NCBI GenBank assembly: GCA_905204935.1
Contig: CAJLBJ010000005.1
Span: 1 to 64,000 of the forward strand
Direction: 5' to 3'
DNA length: 64,000 nt
Source: an uncultured Lactobacillus sp.
GTDB taxonomy: Bacteria; Bacillota; Bacilli; Lactobacillales; Lactobacillaceae
The stretch's first letter is position 1, and every line of letters starts with the position of its first letter. The position numbers and the translations under genes are program-made. Under the pieces are notes generated by a model. That model made no database searches, was not told the DNA's origin, and worked only from the letters and a program-made list of their open reading frames with translations. Shown here piece by piece: positions 39,401-46,851 of the stretch.

Positions 39401-39538
39401 ATCAATTAAGTCATCAACTGTTACTTTATGCGTATTTCCATTTAGCTCATCTGGAGTTTGCCATTTAAACTTTTTCAACTCTTGGACAAAATTTTCTTGA
39501 AATCTTTTTTCACTAGCACTTTTGGCAACATTACTCAT
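36455..39538 (-). CDS. hsdR: Type I restriction endonuclease subunit R
   Basis: The translocating restriction subunit of a type I R-M complex, acting with HsdM and HsdS. The 1027-residue product has an N-terminal PD-(D/E)XK nuclease (D148, then E162-Q-K164 in NIEQKR). The superfamily 2 translocase has Walker A TGSGKT at 307-312, DEAH at 411-414, and the later QAYSRTNRV motif VI. A C-terminal helical region probably binds HsdM. It looks intact. It is the last gene of the hsdM-hsdS-hsdR operon, 59 bases after hsdS, with GAGGAG before the ATG. Confidence 0.96.
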   Translation of the reverse strand: MSNVAKSASEKRFQENFVQELKKFKWQTPDELNGNTHKVTVDDLIDHWRSELNRINADQLEGVALTDNEFKQILAKVSQINNSYEAAKILAIEDSKGKIDGIYRDDNLPGVTRRQITLTIFKKAEVSGGDSSYKIAREISTSKGNRFDIVLLINGLPLINIEQKRADKTLNEAFGQFKRYYQDGEYSNNFMAFSQMMVVTSEIETRYFATPKTIDDFNPSFVFHWSDKENKIVNDWRKIVETFLMIPMAHQMVGDYLVIDEAKDEENRRHMLMRPYQVYALQAIELAAFGSDNESKIAHGGFVWHTTGSGKTITSFKTALFLATRAGFDKVIFLVDRRELDSRTSDNFKAYAAYEPVTVDDTQSTYQLKKRLKSSKGIIVTTTFKLNSLVKDLEEQHDDSLKDKNFIFIIDEAHRTTMGQMMGTIKRYFKQNGLFYGFTGTPLFDENNVKGKINEKSEVINTTEKLFGPLLHQYTIDEAIADGNVLGFHVDYINTGEFKNYEDLREQIIEKFVNENPQSSKKAIEREIQALSDLEIEKKASELNLLTYQDKTHIPRVVTEILENWDSQSQAKEFNAILTVAYKERVLAYYQEFKKQIKDRGIKLNVAMTFSFGNENDPQNVSLTDVEQMFKDYAGFTGIEFVAGDKKHGEDAYFEDLIERATRGGSGRNPKNIDLIIVADQLLTGYDSKRLNTLYVDRKLELQKLIQAYSRTNRVFGSSKEFGTIINFQYPRTTEERVDMALKLYGSGGKNSRVIVDMYEVAVNKLKNCMLQLQQVCQDPTAWADIKGDKKAEKEFKKAFMAAASQFNLVEQYYEYKWDDKQFGITEHVWLQYVGAYKNIFDTQIPPVEDEIIRPLVGKTRLTRTQVINASHILGLIDEKIHVVNGLQTIDSETLRLIYEQIQELSDMGEAQQAKLLKEFVDEKLSKNQLAAGLRFDEAFEAWKQDKIQAEIVAFARDWGINEEILAQSVRDYSEAKPHEIPYYDEISESLSYYDAEKKSGKNALEHRMSLSNEIDEWMKNLKKNYQ

Positions 39539-39597
39539 AAAAATCTGTCTCCTCTCGAACCAATAAAAACAATAAACTCTTTTTACTTACGCTGAAA

Positions 39598-40758
39598 TTA
39601 AACAAACATCTCATTTAAATAGGCTTTTTTCAAATTTTGCAATTTTTCTAACTTTCGTTGATGAAGGGTGATAAGGTTGTCAAGACTGCGAAAATATGTC
39701 CCAATTTTATGTTGCTCATCATATTGAGGTACGAAAATATTTATTTCATTTATAGCTCCTTTTGATAAACTCGGCACCCCGGTTGACTCATCTTCCCTTT
39801 TCCAGTCAATATTTTGGAATATATCAAAAGCAAAATTCAAATCAACTTCTTTTCTTGGAAGGGCATAGAACAGCGTATCTACTGTCCAAAATGGAGATTT
39901 TAAGATATAAGGTGCATTAATTGTACCTTTTCTCCCAATTCCAATTGCATCTTTATCATAAGATAAAGCTTCATTTACGCTAAGCATATAACCCCCAGTT
40001 CCATAAACAGGAATATCACCTTCCGAGAGATGTCTATAATCTTTACCACTACAAATATTAACTAACTCTCCCAACTTACGCTGTTTCCAATCACCAGTAA
40101 ATCCTGAGAATCTTCGTTTAGGCTTACGCTCTCCTTCAGCAGGAAACATTTCAGACAAATATGCTAATTTTAAATTTTTTAATTTTTCTAACTTACGCTG
40201 ATGAAGGGTGATAAGGTTGTCTATCTTCTTGAAAAATGCTCCTATCGTTTGCTGTTCTCGAATAGTAGATGGTAACATCAAGTTCATAGCAGCCATCTGT
40301 TTGCCGGACACTTCGACGAATGTTGAACCAGCCCCAACCAACTCTCCGTATCGTTTTAATTCTTCTGTTCGAGAAAAAATGAAATAAGTGTCAAGCTCAT
40401 TTTTATGAGGGACAATAGACTGAAAACCTTGATTAGTACAGCCTTTTCGGGCTAAAATAGCTGTTTTTCCTATTCCAGCACGAGAAGTAAATAATACTGT
40501 TCCGGGCGGTAAAAGTTTTGCAGAGCTATTATCATATCCTTGTTCAGTTATCTTTCTTTGACTTGTTTTAACATAGATTTGGTCTGCAATTTCAGCAGGA
40601 GCATACCAGTCTATATCGCCGTCCCAATACTCAGGATTCTCCGTTCTTGGCGTTCCTCCGCCGATTATATCCGCTACATCTCCCAACTCACGCTGTTCCC
40701 AAGCGTCTGCATTTTGAAACTCTTTAAAGCGACGTTTTGGTATTTTTCCTTTATTCAT
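39598..40758 (-). CDS. hsdS: Type I R-M specificity subunit HsdS (expressed copy)
   Basis: The DNA-recognition subunit. The 386-residue product has two target recognition domains, each preceded by a WxQRxLG motif (about residues 20-26 and 225-231) and followed by the coiled-coil repeat LITLHQRKLEKLxNLK (about 180 and 365). At DNA level the two conserved blocks are 41-base direct repeats (39641-39681 and 40181-40221, two mismatches). Three stretches, 40070-40090, 40192-40215 and 40685-40705, recur inverted in the silent cassette at 43485-44622. The start overlaps the hsdM stop by eight bases. Specificity is probably phase-variable. Confidence 0.95.
   Translation of the reverse strand: MNKGKIPKRRFKEFQNADAWEQRELGDVADIIGGGTPRTENPEYWDGDIDWYAPAEIADQIYVKTSQRKITEQGYDNSSAKLLPPGTVLFTSRAGIGKTAILARKGCTNQGFQSIVPHKNELDTYFIFSRTEELKRYGELVGAGSTFVEVSGKQMAAMNLMLPSTIREQQTIGAFFKKIDNLITLHQRKLEKLKNLKLAYLSEMFPAEGERKPKRRFSGFTGDWKQRKLGELVNICSGKDYRHLSEGDIPVYGTGGYMLSVNEALSYDKDAIGIGRKGTINAPYILKSPFWTVDTLFYALPRKEVDLNFAFDIFQNIDWKREDESTGVPSLSKGAINEINIFVPQYDEQHKIGTYFRSLDNLITLHQRKLEKLQNLKKAYLNEMFV
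40070..40090. repeat. Inverted repeat IR2, hsdS copy
   Basis: 21 bases identical in inverted orientation to 43485-43505. They encode the WKQRKLG motif at the start of the second TRD of hsdS and of the first TRD of the silent cassette, in the same reading frame. Confidence 0.9.
40192..40215. repeat. Inverted repeat IR3, hsdS copy
   Basis: 24 bases identical in inverted orientation to 43993-44016. They encode LITLHQRK at the end of a TRD, in the same frame in both genes. Confidence 0.92.
40685..40705. repeat. Inverted repeat IR1, hsdS copy
   Basis: 21 bases matching 44082-44102 in inverted orientation with one mismatch. They encode AWEQR(E/K)L near the HsdS N-terminus and at the start of the second silent TRD, in the same frame. 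Confidence 0.88.
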
Positions 40759-43348
40759 CTCGCATCACCACCAAATCGCTCATCATTTTTTCAAACTCAG
40801 CTTCTAAATTACTTATTTCTTTATCCAAATCATCTATGGTATTAACATATCTGCTTTGTAACATTTCTAAAGTAGATAATTCAGCGTGAATTGGCGCCTC
40901 AATTAAGCTTGTTATCTTTTCAACTGTGTCTCCAAACCACTTTTCTCTCACTAACGTATCAATTTCCTTATCTGTTAGCTTTGTTATTCTTTCATATATT
41001 GATTCTTTTAGAGTTTTTTCCTTTTCTTTTAGTTCTTTAGCTAAAGATGCTTTCTTTTCTAATAACTCTTTTACCTTATTAATTATAATGAATTCATCTG
41101 TTTGCTTAGCTACCTCTTTTAATTTATCTTTAACTAGTTTTGCGTCAAAGGTATCTTGCGGCTCATCATCGCTATTTTTCTTTAGAATTTCGTATAAATA
41201 TTCATTTTCTACTGACTCTTCATTCTTAGCTGACTCAGCTAGTTCCGATAGTTCATTTTCAATATTATCTTGTTCAAATTTTATACGATCTAGTTCTTCG
41301 TTTTCTTCAACATAAAGATACTTAGAAATTAAATCGTTAGGAATAATTACTCCGTTCCAACCTTCTTGTTCTTCTCTTTTTTTATTGCCAGCTCCTTTTA
41401 CAACTAGATTGGGAATTCGTTTCCTGCCAACCTTATGGAACCCTTCTGTTTTAATAAACTCTAAATCATGAGTTAAAAACTCTTTCCAAAGTTCTGCAAT
41501 AACTTGATAACCTTCATAAACATCTATAAAGTGATAACTCGCAAGTAATTCTTTGATTTCTATTAACATCGCTTCACGTAAATCAATAATGTTATCTTGT
41601 TGGCTTACATTGCGCAAAATATCCCAATATTTATCAATATATTTTTCTGTTTTTCCTTTAAGGTCAGCTGTTAATTCACGGATATGTTCATTAGATAAGA
41701 TCTTATCTGTTAATTCAGAAATTGAGCATTTTAACTCAACATAATTTGGTCTGATTTGGACTAATGATGAAGTCATGACATCTTTAACAAGTGATTGTAA
41801 GATCTTTAAATCTTTAATATTTTTTTCTGGAATTCCACCCAATAAATGTGCATCAACATCATGAGGAACTTCAGTATCTATCGCTTCTACATAACGCGGA
41901 ATATTCATATTATATTCGTTATCTTGAATTTCTTTACGTGTCGCTAAGTGACTATACCCTTTTATCTCAGTTTTATTAGTATAGACATCAACAATTTTGG
42001 CAATATCTTTTTCTTGTAAAACATTTTGCTTAGCAACTTTTATAAAATTACGAGACGCATCAATTATTAAAACCGGATCAGATAAATCACGATTTTTCTT
42101 TAAAATCAAGACACATACCGGAATACCAGTATTGGTAAATAAATTACTTGGTAAACCAATAATTGCATCAATATAGTTTTTATCTAGGAGTCGTTTCCGA
42201 ATCTCCCCTTCTGCTGCTCCTCGGAATAGTACTCCATGAGGCAAAACAATTGCCATTGTCCCATTTTGCCCTAAGTGATATAGTCCATGCATTAAATAAG
42301 CAAAATCTCCTTTGTTGTCAGGTGGCAACACTCCAAAATCTGCAAAACGTGGATCACTCACTTTTAACGGTTTATCTTCACGCTTGTTCCATCTTTTATC
42401 AGAATATGGCGGATTCATAACAACCGCATCAAATTGAACTCCCTCATTAGGCTTTTCAGGATCCTCCGGCCAATCTTGCGCCAATGTATTGCCATTTCTG
42501 ATATCCATCTTCTCAGGCCGAACTCCGTGCAATAAAAGGTTCATCCGTGTTAAATTATATGTTTCAGTAATATATTCTTGACCATAATAATTCAACGCTT
42601 TTTGAGCATCTTTGCTTAGATGTTTGCTAACAGTTAAAAGCAATGACCCTGAGCCCACGGTTGGATCATAAATAGATCCAACTTGTGGAGTTGTTTTGGC
42701 AATAATTTGTGCCATAACCTCACTAACTTGATGTGGAGTATAGAACTCCCCTGCTTTTTTACCTGCATTTGATGCAAATTGTCCAATTAAATATTCATAT
42801 GCATCACCAAGTACATCACCTTCTTGCAACTCTACCATGTTCAAATCTGCAAAAAGTAAAATTAAATCTTTAATGTTTTTACTTCGCTTATTTAAGTCAC
42901 TTCCTAAGGCAGTATTAGTTAAATCAATAATTGAACTAGAAAAAAGGCCTTTAAAATCGTTTGAATCTTCTGCAACTGTAATTGACCGTTCAAAACTATT
43001 TAAACTATCCATTACCTTTTGTAATTCAAACTCCCCTTCTCGTATATCTTGTAACCATCTTTGATATAAATATTGTGGTAAAACATAATATCCGAGAATC
43101 TTCTTCATCATTTTTTCTAAAGTTTCGCCATATTGTTCATAGCTTCTTTCATATTCTTTTAAAAGGTTATCACCTTCTAAATCTCTATTATCAAAATTAA
43201 TCTTGAATACTTGCAAAGTTTTATCACTCAAAAACTTATAAAACATCAATCCAAGCATATAATCTTTATATTTACTAGCATCCATTGATCCCCGAAGATC
43301 GTTAGCACCATTCCATAATTTTCGTTTAATTTCCTCTGACGTAATCAT
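40751..43348 (-). CDS. hsdM: Type I R-M methyltransferase subunit HsdM
   Basis: An N6-adenine methyltransferase that forms the M2S core of the type I enzyme. The 865-residue product has an N-terminal helical HsdM domain, the SAM motif DPTVGSGSLL at 228-237 and the catalytic NPPY at 312-315. It is some 300 residues longer than common HsdM proteins. The extra C-terminal part (about 560-865) is Glu/Lys-rich and looks largely coiled coil. GGAGG precedes the ATG. Gene and promoter both lie between the inverted repeats of the two hsdS loci, so an inversion would flip them together. Confidence 0.96.
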   Translation of the reverse strand: MITSEEIKRKLWNGANDLRGSMDASKYKDYMLGLMFYKFLSDKTLQVFKINFDNRDLEGDNLLKEYERSYEQYGETLEKMMKKILGYYVLPQYLYQRWLQDIREGEFELQKVMDSLNSFERSITVAEDSNDFKGLFSSSIIDLTNTALGSDLNKRSKNIKDLILLFADLNMVELQEGDVLGDAYEYLIGQFASNAGKKAGEFYTPHQVSEVMAQIIAKTTPQVGSIYDPTVGSGSLLLTVSKHLSKDAQKALNYYGQEYITETYNLTRMNLLLHGVRPEKMDIRNGNTLAQDWPEDPEKPNEGVQFDAVVMNPPYSDKRWNKREDKPLKVSDPRFADFGVLPPDNKGDFAYLMHGLYHLGQNGTMAIVLPHGVLFRGAAEGEIRKRLLDKNYIDAIIGLPSNLFTNTGIPVCVLILKKNRDLSDPVLIIDASRNFIKVAKQNVLQEKDIAKIVDVYTNKTEIKGYSHLATRKEIQDNEYNMNIPRYVEAIDTEVPHDVDAHLLGGIPEKNIKDLKILQSLVKDVMTSSLVQIRPNYVELKCSISELTDKILSNEHIRELTADLKGKTEKYIDKYWDILRNVSQQDNIIDLREAMLIEIKELLASYHFIDVYEGYQVIAELWKEFLTHDLEFIKTEGFHKVGRKRIPNLVVKGAGNKKREEQEGWNGVIIPNDLISKYLYVEENEELDRIKFEQDNIENELSELAESAKNEESVENEYLYEILKKNSDDEPQDTFDAKLVKDKLKEVAKQTDEFIIINKVKELLEKKASLAKELKEKEKTLKESIYERITKLTDKEIDTLVREKWFGDTVEKITSLIEAPIHAELSTLEMLQSRYVNTIDDLDKEISNLEAEFEKMMSDLVVMRDE

Positions 43349-43439
43349 GTTATTTCCTCCAAAAATAAAACTATTTTACATAGGCTAAAACTTTATTACT
43401 TCAACTACCCTAATTTTCATTTTATTGTAAGATAGTATA

Positions 43440-43448
43440 ATTATATCA
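43440..43448 (-). promoter_or_regulatory. Probable extended -10 promoter of the hsdM operon
   Basis: TGATATAAT on the minus strand is an extended -10 element about 90 bases before the hsdM start, with no good -35. It lies inside the segment bounded by IR2, IR3 and IR1, so it would invert with hsdM. The near-palindromic AT-rich sequence could also support weak plus-strand initiation. Confidence 0.5.
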
Positions 43449-43484
43449 AAAACTCTTAAAAATTATTAACTCATTTTGAAACTC

Positions 43485-43505
43485 TTGGAAACAGCGTAAG
43501 TTGGG
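43485..43505. repeat. Inverted repeat IR2, silent-cassette copy
   Basis: Perfect inverted partner of 40070-40090. It marks the left edge of the silent hsdS cassette. An in-frame TGA lies just upstream, so no N-terminus is encoded here. Confidence 0.9.
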
Positions 43506-43992
43506 GGAAATAGCCAACATGCACGCTAGAATAGGTTGGCAAAATTTAAGAACATCTGAATTTTTAGATAGTGGTGAATACATGTTGATTACTGGAACAG
43601 ATTTTCAAGATGGAAAAATTGATTATTCAAAAGTTCATTATGTTGAAAAGGAGAGATATGAGCAAGACAAAAAGATTCAGATTTCAAACGGTAGTATTTT
43701 AATAACTAAGGATGGGACTATTGGGAAAGTGGCATATGTAGAAAATCTACCTATGAAATCAACCCTTAATGCTGGTGTATTTAATCTGACTGTAGTAGAC
43801 GATATAAATACAAGCAATTTATATCTATATCATTATTTAAAAGGACCGTTTTTATTAAGATTTGTTAATGAAGAATCTACAGGAGGAACAATTAAGCATC
43901 TGAATCAAAATGTATTAGTTAAGTTTCCTATTCCTTTGCCTAGTTATAGAGAGCAGCTTAAGATTTCAGTATTTTTGACTAATATTGACAAA

Positions 43993-44016
43993 CTTATCAC
44001 CCTTCATCAGCGTAAG
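43993..44016. repeat. Inverted repeat IR3, silent-cassette copy
   Basis: Perfect 24-base inverted partner of 40192-40215. Recombination here would create an in-frame two-TRD HsdS. Confidence 0.92.
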
Positions 44017-44081
44017 GAATTATTGGAATATAGTTTTTTTGCAAAATTATTCATTATTCCTCTTCATAAATCACTTACTAA

Positions 44082-44102
44082 CGCTTGGGAACAGCGTAAG
44101 TT
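44082..44102. repeat. Inverted repeat IR1, silent-cassette copy
   Basis: Inverted partner of 40685-40705 with one mismatch in 21 bases. It precedes TRD-B. Confidence 0.88.
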
Positions 44103-44648
44103 AGGTGAGCATTCTCAAATACTGGCCGGAGGAACGCCTAAAACACAAATTAAAGAATATTGGGAGCCAAAAGAGATTCCGTGGATGTCATCCGGTGAAA
44201 TCAATAAAAAAAGACTATTTTCCACTGATAATCAGATTTCAAAATTAGGTTTTGAAAACTCTAGTGCAAGATGGGTTAAAGAAAATTCTGTTCTTATCGC
44301 GCTCGCAGGGCAAGGGAAAACCCGGGGAACAGTTGCTATTAATGAGATTCCGTTAACTACAAACCAGTCTATCGCTGCAATTGAACCTGATGATAAATTA
44401 GATTCTGAATTTTTATTTCAAAACCTTGAAAAACGATATGAAGAGTTAAGATTAGCATCATCAGGAGACGGTAGTAGAGGCGGTTTAAACAAACAAATCA
44501 TTTCCGATATAAAAATAATAGCTCCTTCGGTTAAGGAGCAAAGCAAAATAGGGTTATTCTTTAAACACCTTGACGATACTATCGCTCTTCATCAGCGTAC
44601 GCATTTTAGCATACAATATTAGTAGTTTTTATGAAAGGAATGTTTTTT

Positions 44649-45569
44649 ATGAACAATCAAGAATTACTATGTTGTTATTTTGATAAATGGGTGGAAACCT
44701 ATAAAGTAGGGGCAATACGTGAGGTAACCATGAAAAAATATTTGCTCAGTTCACAATGGTTACGACGTCTTGCACCAAACCTAAAACTTTGTGATGTCAC
44801 ACGACTATCATATCAAAGTTTGCTTAATAACTATGCTATGTATCATGAACGTACAACTACTATGGACTTTCATCATCATATTAAAGCTGCTATTTTAGAT
44901 GCTGTAGATGAGGGGCTTATCGATCGTGACCCTACACGTAGAGCAATAATCAAAGGAAAAGCTCCACGTCCTAAAAAAAGTAAATTTCTAAATCAATTTG
45001 AACTCCAGTCACTTATTGGACATCTTAATTTGAAAGAAGAAATAAACTGGGATTGGTTAATTCTATTAATCGCTAAAACAGGTGTCCGTTTTTCTGAAGC
45101 TCTTGGATTAACTCCTGCAGATTTCGATTTTCCACGGCAATCAATTTCTATCAATAAGACTTGGAATTATAAAGAAGGTGGCGGATTTCAACCTACCAAA
45201 AATTTTTCATCAGTGCGTAAAGTTTCACTAGATTGGATGACAGCTATTCAATTTTCCCAACTTATTAAAGATTTACCAGAAAATCAACCAATCTTTGTTA
45301 AGCCTGGACAAAAAATCTATAATTCAACCCCCAATGGAGTTCTTGCTCGACACTGCAAAGCCCTTGGTATTACCGAAATTTCTATTCATGGCTTACGACA
45401 TACTCATGCTTCTTTACTTCTTTTTGCTGGAGTATCAATTGCTAGTGTTTCACGCCGACTGGGGCATTCTAGCATGACAACTACTCAAAACACCTATTTA
45501 CACGTTATTCAAGAACTTGAAAACCAAGATACTGATATTGTGATGCGCTGTTTATCCAACTTACAATAA
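44649..45569 (+). CDS. Tyrosine recombinase, probable HsdS invertase
   Basis: A 306-residue phage-integrase-family recombinase with an N-terminal SAM-like core-binding domain (about 1-100) and a complete catalytic set: R147 (KTGVRFSE), K184, H247-x-x-R250 (HGLRHTHAS), H273 (LGHSS) and Y283 (NTYLHV). It resembles the XerC/PsrA/CreX-type recombinases that shuffle hsdS genes in streptococci and lactobacilli. It lies directly after the silent hsdS cassette and is the obvious candidate to act at the inverted repeats. The open frame starts at 44631. The ATG at 44649 has AAAGGA ten bases upstream and is preferred. The gene appears intact. Confidence 0.92.
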   Translation: MNNQELLCCYFDKWVETYKVGAIREVTMKKYLLSSQWLRRLAPNLKLCDVTRLSYQSLLNNYAMYHERTTTMDFHHHIKAAILDAVDEGLIDRDPTRRAIIKGKAPRPKKSKFLNQFELQSLIGHLNLKEEINWDWLILLIAKTGVRFSEALGLTPADFDFPRQSISINKTWNYKEGGGFQPTKNFSSVRKVSLDWMTAIQFSQLIKDLPENQPIFVKPGQKIYNSTPNGVLARHCKALGITEISIHGLRHTHASLLLFAGVSIASVSRRLGHSSMTTTQNTYLHVIQELENQDTDIVMRCLSNLQ

Positions 45570-45614
45570 ACTCATATAGACTTTCTGAAAAAATCAGGAA
45601 GTCTACTACATAAC

Positions 45615-45652
45615 AAAAGAACTAAACCACGCATTTGTGATTTAGTTCTTTT
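45615..45652. terminator. Bidirectional terminator after the recombinase
   Basis: A perfect 12-bp inverted repeat (45615-45626 and 45641-45652) with an inner CAC/GTG stem and A4/T4 ends. Confidence 0.85.
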
Positions 45653-45719
45653 CTAAAATTAAATTACTTGCTTTTTCAATAAAATTGATTAACTTAAATA
45701 CCTTAAATTCTTTATTTAG

Positions 45720-46048
45720 TCATTTCTTTTTCCTTAATGAATCATTTATACTCATTCTAGTTGAATCTTTCCAATAATCCCAGCCGTTTCTACTTCCACC
45801 AAGAACTAATGCAGCTGCATTGGACACCGTTTTATAATCAACAACATTTTCTAAATAGACAACAGTTCCTAAAAAATGTTGCTTTTGTTTCGTTTCATCT
45901 TCGATTAACCCAACCAAATCCTTCATCAATTGAATCAATTGTTTTTTACTGTCCATGTATATTTTCTCTGATATACTGGAATTACAAACTGTTTTCCCAT
46001 AGCCTCCGGAATAAATTCGTCTAGTAATTTTCTAGGATTGGACTCCAT
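45720..46048 (-). pseudogene. Remnant of a DUF262 (GmrSD-like) restriction protein with DUF4357-like C-terminus
   Basis: From an ATG at 46048 with GGGAGA upstream, the frame reads MESNPRKLLDEFIPEAMG then QFVIPVYQRKYTW, the N-terminal signature of DUF262 (GmrSD type IV restriction) proteins. It stops after a run of six A. Adding one A would restore the frame into the following ORF (78 residues from 45956). That ORF continues with DUF262-like KKQLIQLMKDLVGLIEDE and QHFLGTVVYLE, then jumps to a DUF4357-like tail, SNAAALVLGGSRNGWDYWKDST. Intact proteins of this class are several hundred residues, so most of the centre is deleted. The DUF4357 call is by motif memory and less certain. Confidence 0.75.
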
Positions 46049-46180
46049 AATATAAATCTCCCCATCTATAAATTTTTAATATATTTTATCATAAAAGTAG
46101 CTACTTTTATACTGAGGGTGCCAAAAACAGACTATTCCTTAAAACCAAACTAAATTGTCAATTATAAAGTCAATAATTGT

Positions 46181-46594
46181 TTACTTCCTCAAATCAGGAC
46201 AATTATTAACCCTGCCATTATTTTCATAGTATTTTTTAGCCCTATTAAAAGTTTCTTCGAGTTGCTCTTTCGATTCTTCAAAAATTACCTCTCTGATATA
46301 CAAAATTAACGCTGCATTTCTTAAATATCTATAACAATTTGTTTCAAATAAATCGTCTTTGGTTAAACCATCTTGCAAACGAAATTCTAAATAATTTTGC
46401 AAATGAAACTTTTGATTGTAATTTCCATCATGATAAATATCAGCAATAATCAACCAGTCTCGTCGATGACAGCTATTGCTTTGCTTGATTATTTGATCTT
46501 CTTTTCCTTCTTCATATTCTTTAAACATTCTTTTAGAATATTTTGTATCATCTGGTGCTTTTTTTAATTTAGCTAATACCTCGCTTATTTTCAT
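46181..46594 (-). CDS. Hypothetical protein, unrecognised
   Basis: An intact 137-residue ORF with GGAAG-like ribosome site spacing. The product is highly charged (Lys/Glu), with several Cys (SNSCHRRDW, ETNCYRYL, NNCPDLRK) and helical character, and has no signal or membrane segment. I recognise no family. It sits between a decayed restriction gene and the suf operon, at the edge of the defence islet, so it may be accessory. Function is unknown. Confidence 0.6.
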   Translation of the reverse strand: MKISEVLAKLKKAPDDTKYSKRMFKEYEEGKEDQIIKQSNSCHRRDWLIIADIYHDGNYNQKFHLQNYLEFRLQDGLTKDDLFETNCYRYLRNAALILYIREVIFEESKEQLEETFNRAKKYYENNGRVNNCPDLRK

Positions 46595-46814
46595 CTATAT
46601 GCCTTCTTCCACAAAATGCTTAAAATATTTTGTCCCTACAGTTATCACCATACTGATTTTTAAATCTATAGTATATGATTGTTTTATTGCTCAAAATACT
46701 ATAATCCAAAACGTTTAATCGTCAAAATAGGTCTTTTTCTCCTAAATCACATTAAATTAGCACTTTCATTATACAAAATAAGCGCCTTTTTCCATAGAAT
46801 AGTTTTAACTCTAA
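46595..46814. other. Intergenic region between the islet and suf
   Basis: About 220 bases, very AT-rich, with no ORF of note. A weak minus-strand promoter-like TTGAGC-N18-TATAGA lies near 46665-46700 and could serve the hypothetical gene. Nothing else is evident. Confidence 0.4.
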
Positions 46815-46845
46815 CAAAAAAAGCCAGCATTGCTGCTAGCTTTAA
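46815..46845 (-). terminator. Terminator after sufB
   Basis: Arms 46820-46829 and 46834-46843 pair with one G-U, followed by a run of seven T on the minus strand. Confidence 0.8.
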
Positions 46846-46851
46846 ATATCT

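Larger units (their letters stand above)
43485..44622 (+). pseudogene. Silent hsdS cassette (two TRDs, no start)
   Basis: A promoter-poor, start-less specificity cassette convergent in design with hsdS. The frame opens with WKQRKLGEIA, preceded by an in-frame TGA, so only a TTG inside the motif could start it. TRD-A runs to about 43990 (end motif LITLHQRK). A degenerate linker and AWEQRKLGE (44082-44102) lead into TRD-B, which ends IALHQR and stops at 44622. Both TRDs differ in sequence from those of the expressed hsdS, though TRD-B resembles its first TRD near the GGTPKT motif. It probably acts as a donor for recombinational exchange. The adjacent recombinase starts 27 bases downstream. Confidence 0.85.

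Noticed and set aside
39641-40221. The 41-base direct repeats in hsdS as a transposon or CRISPR-like signature
   Set aside because: They encode the two conserved coiled-coil segments that normally repeat within every two-TRD HsdS.
44569-44605. A fourth recombination repeat at the end of the silent cassette
   Set aside because: Only 13 bases (44587-44599) match the IR3 core. This is short enough to reflect the conserved LHQR codons alone, so it was not listed as a site.
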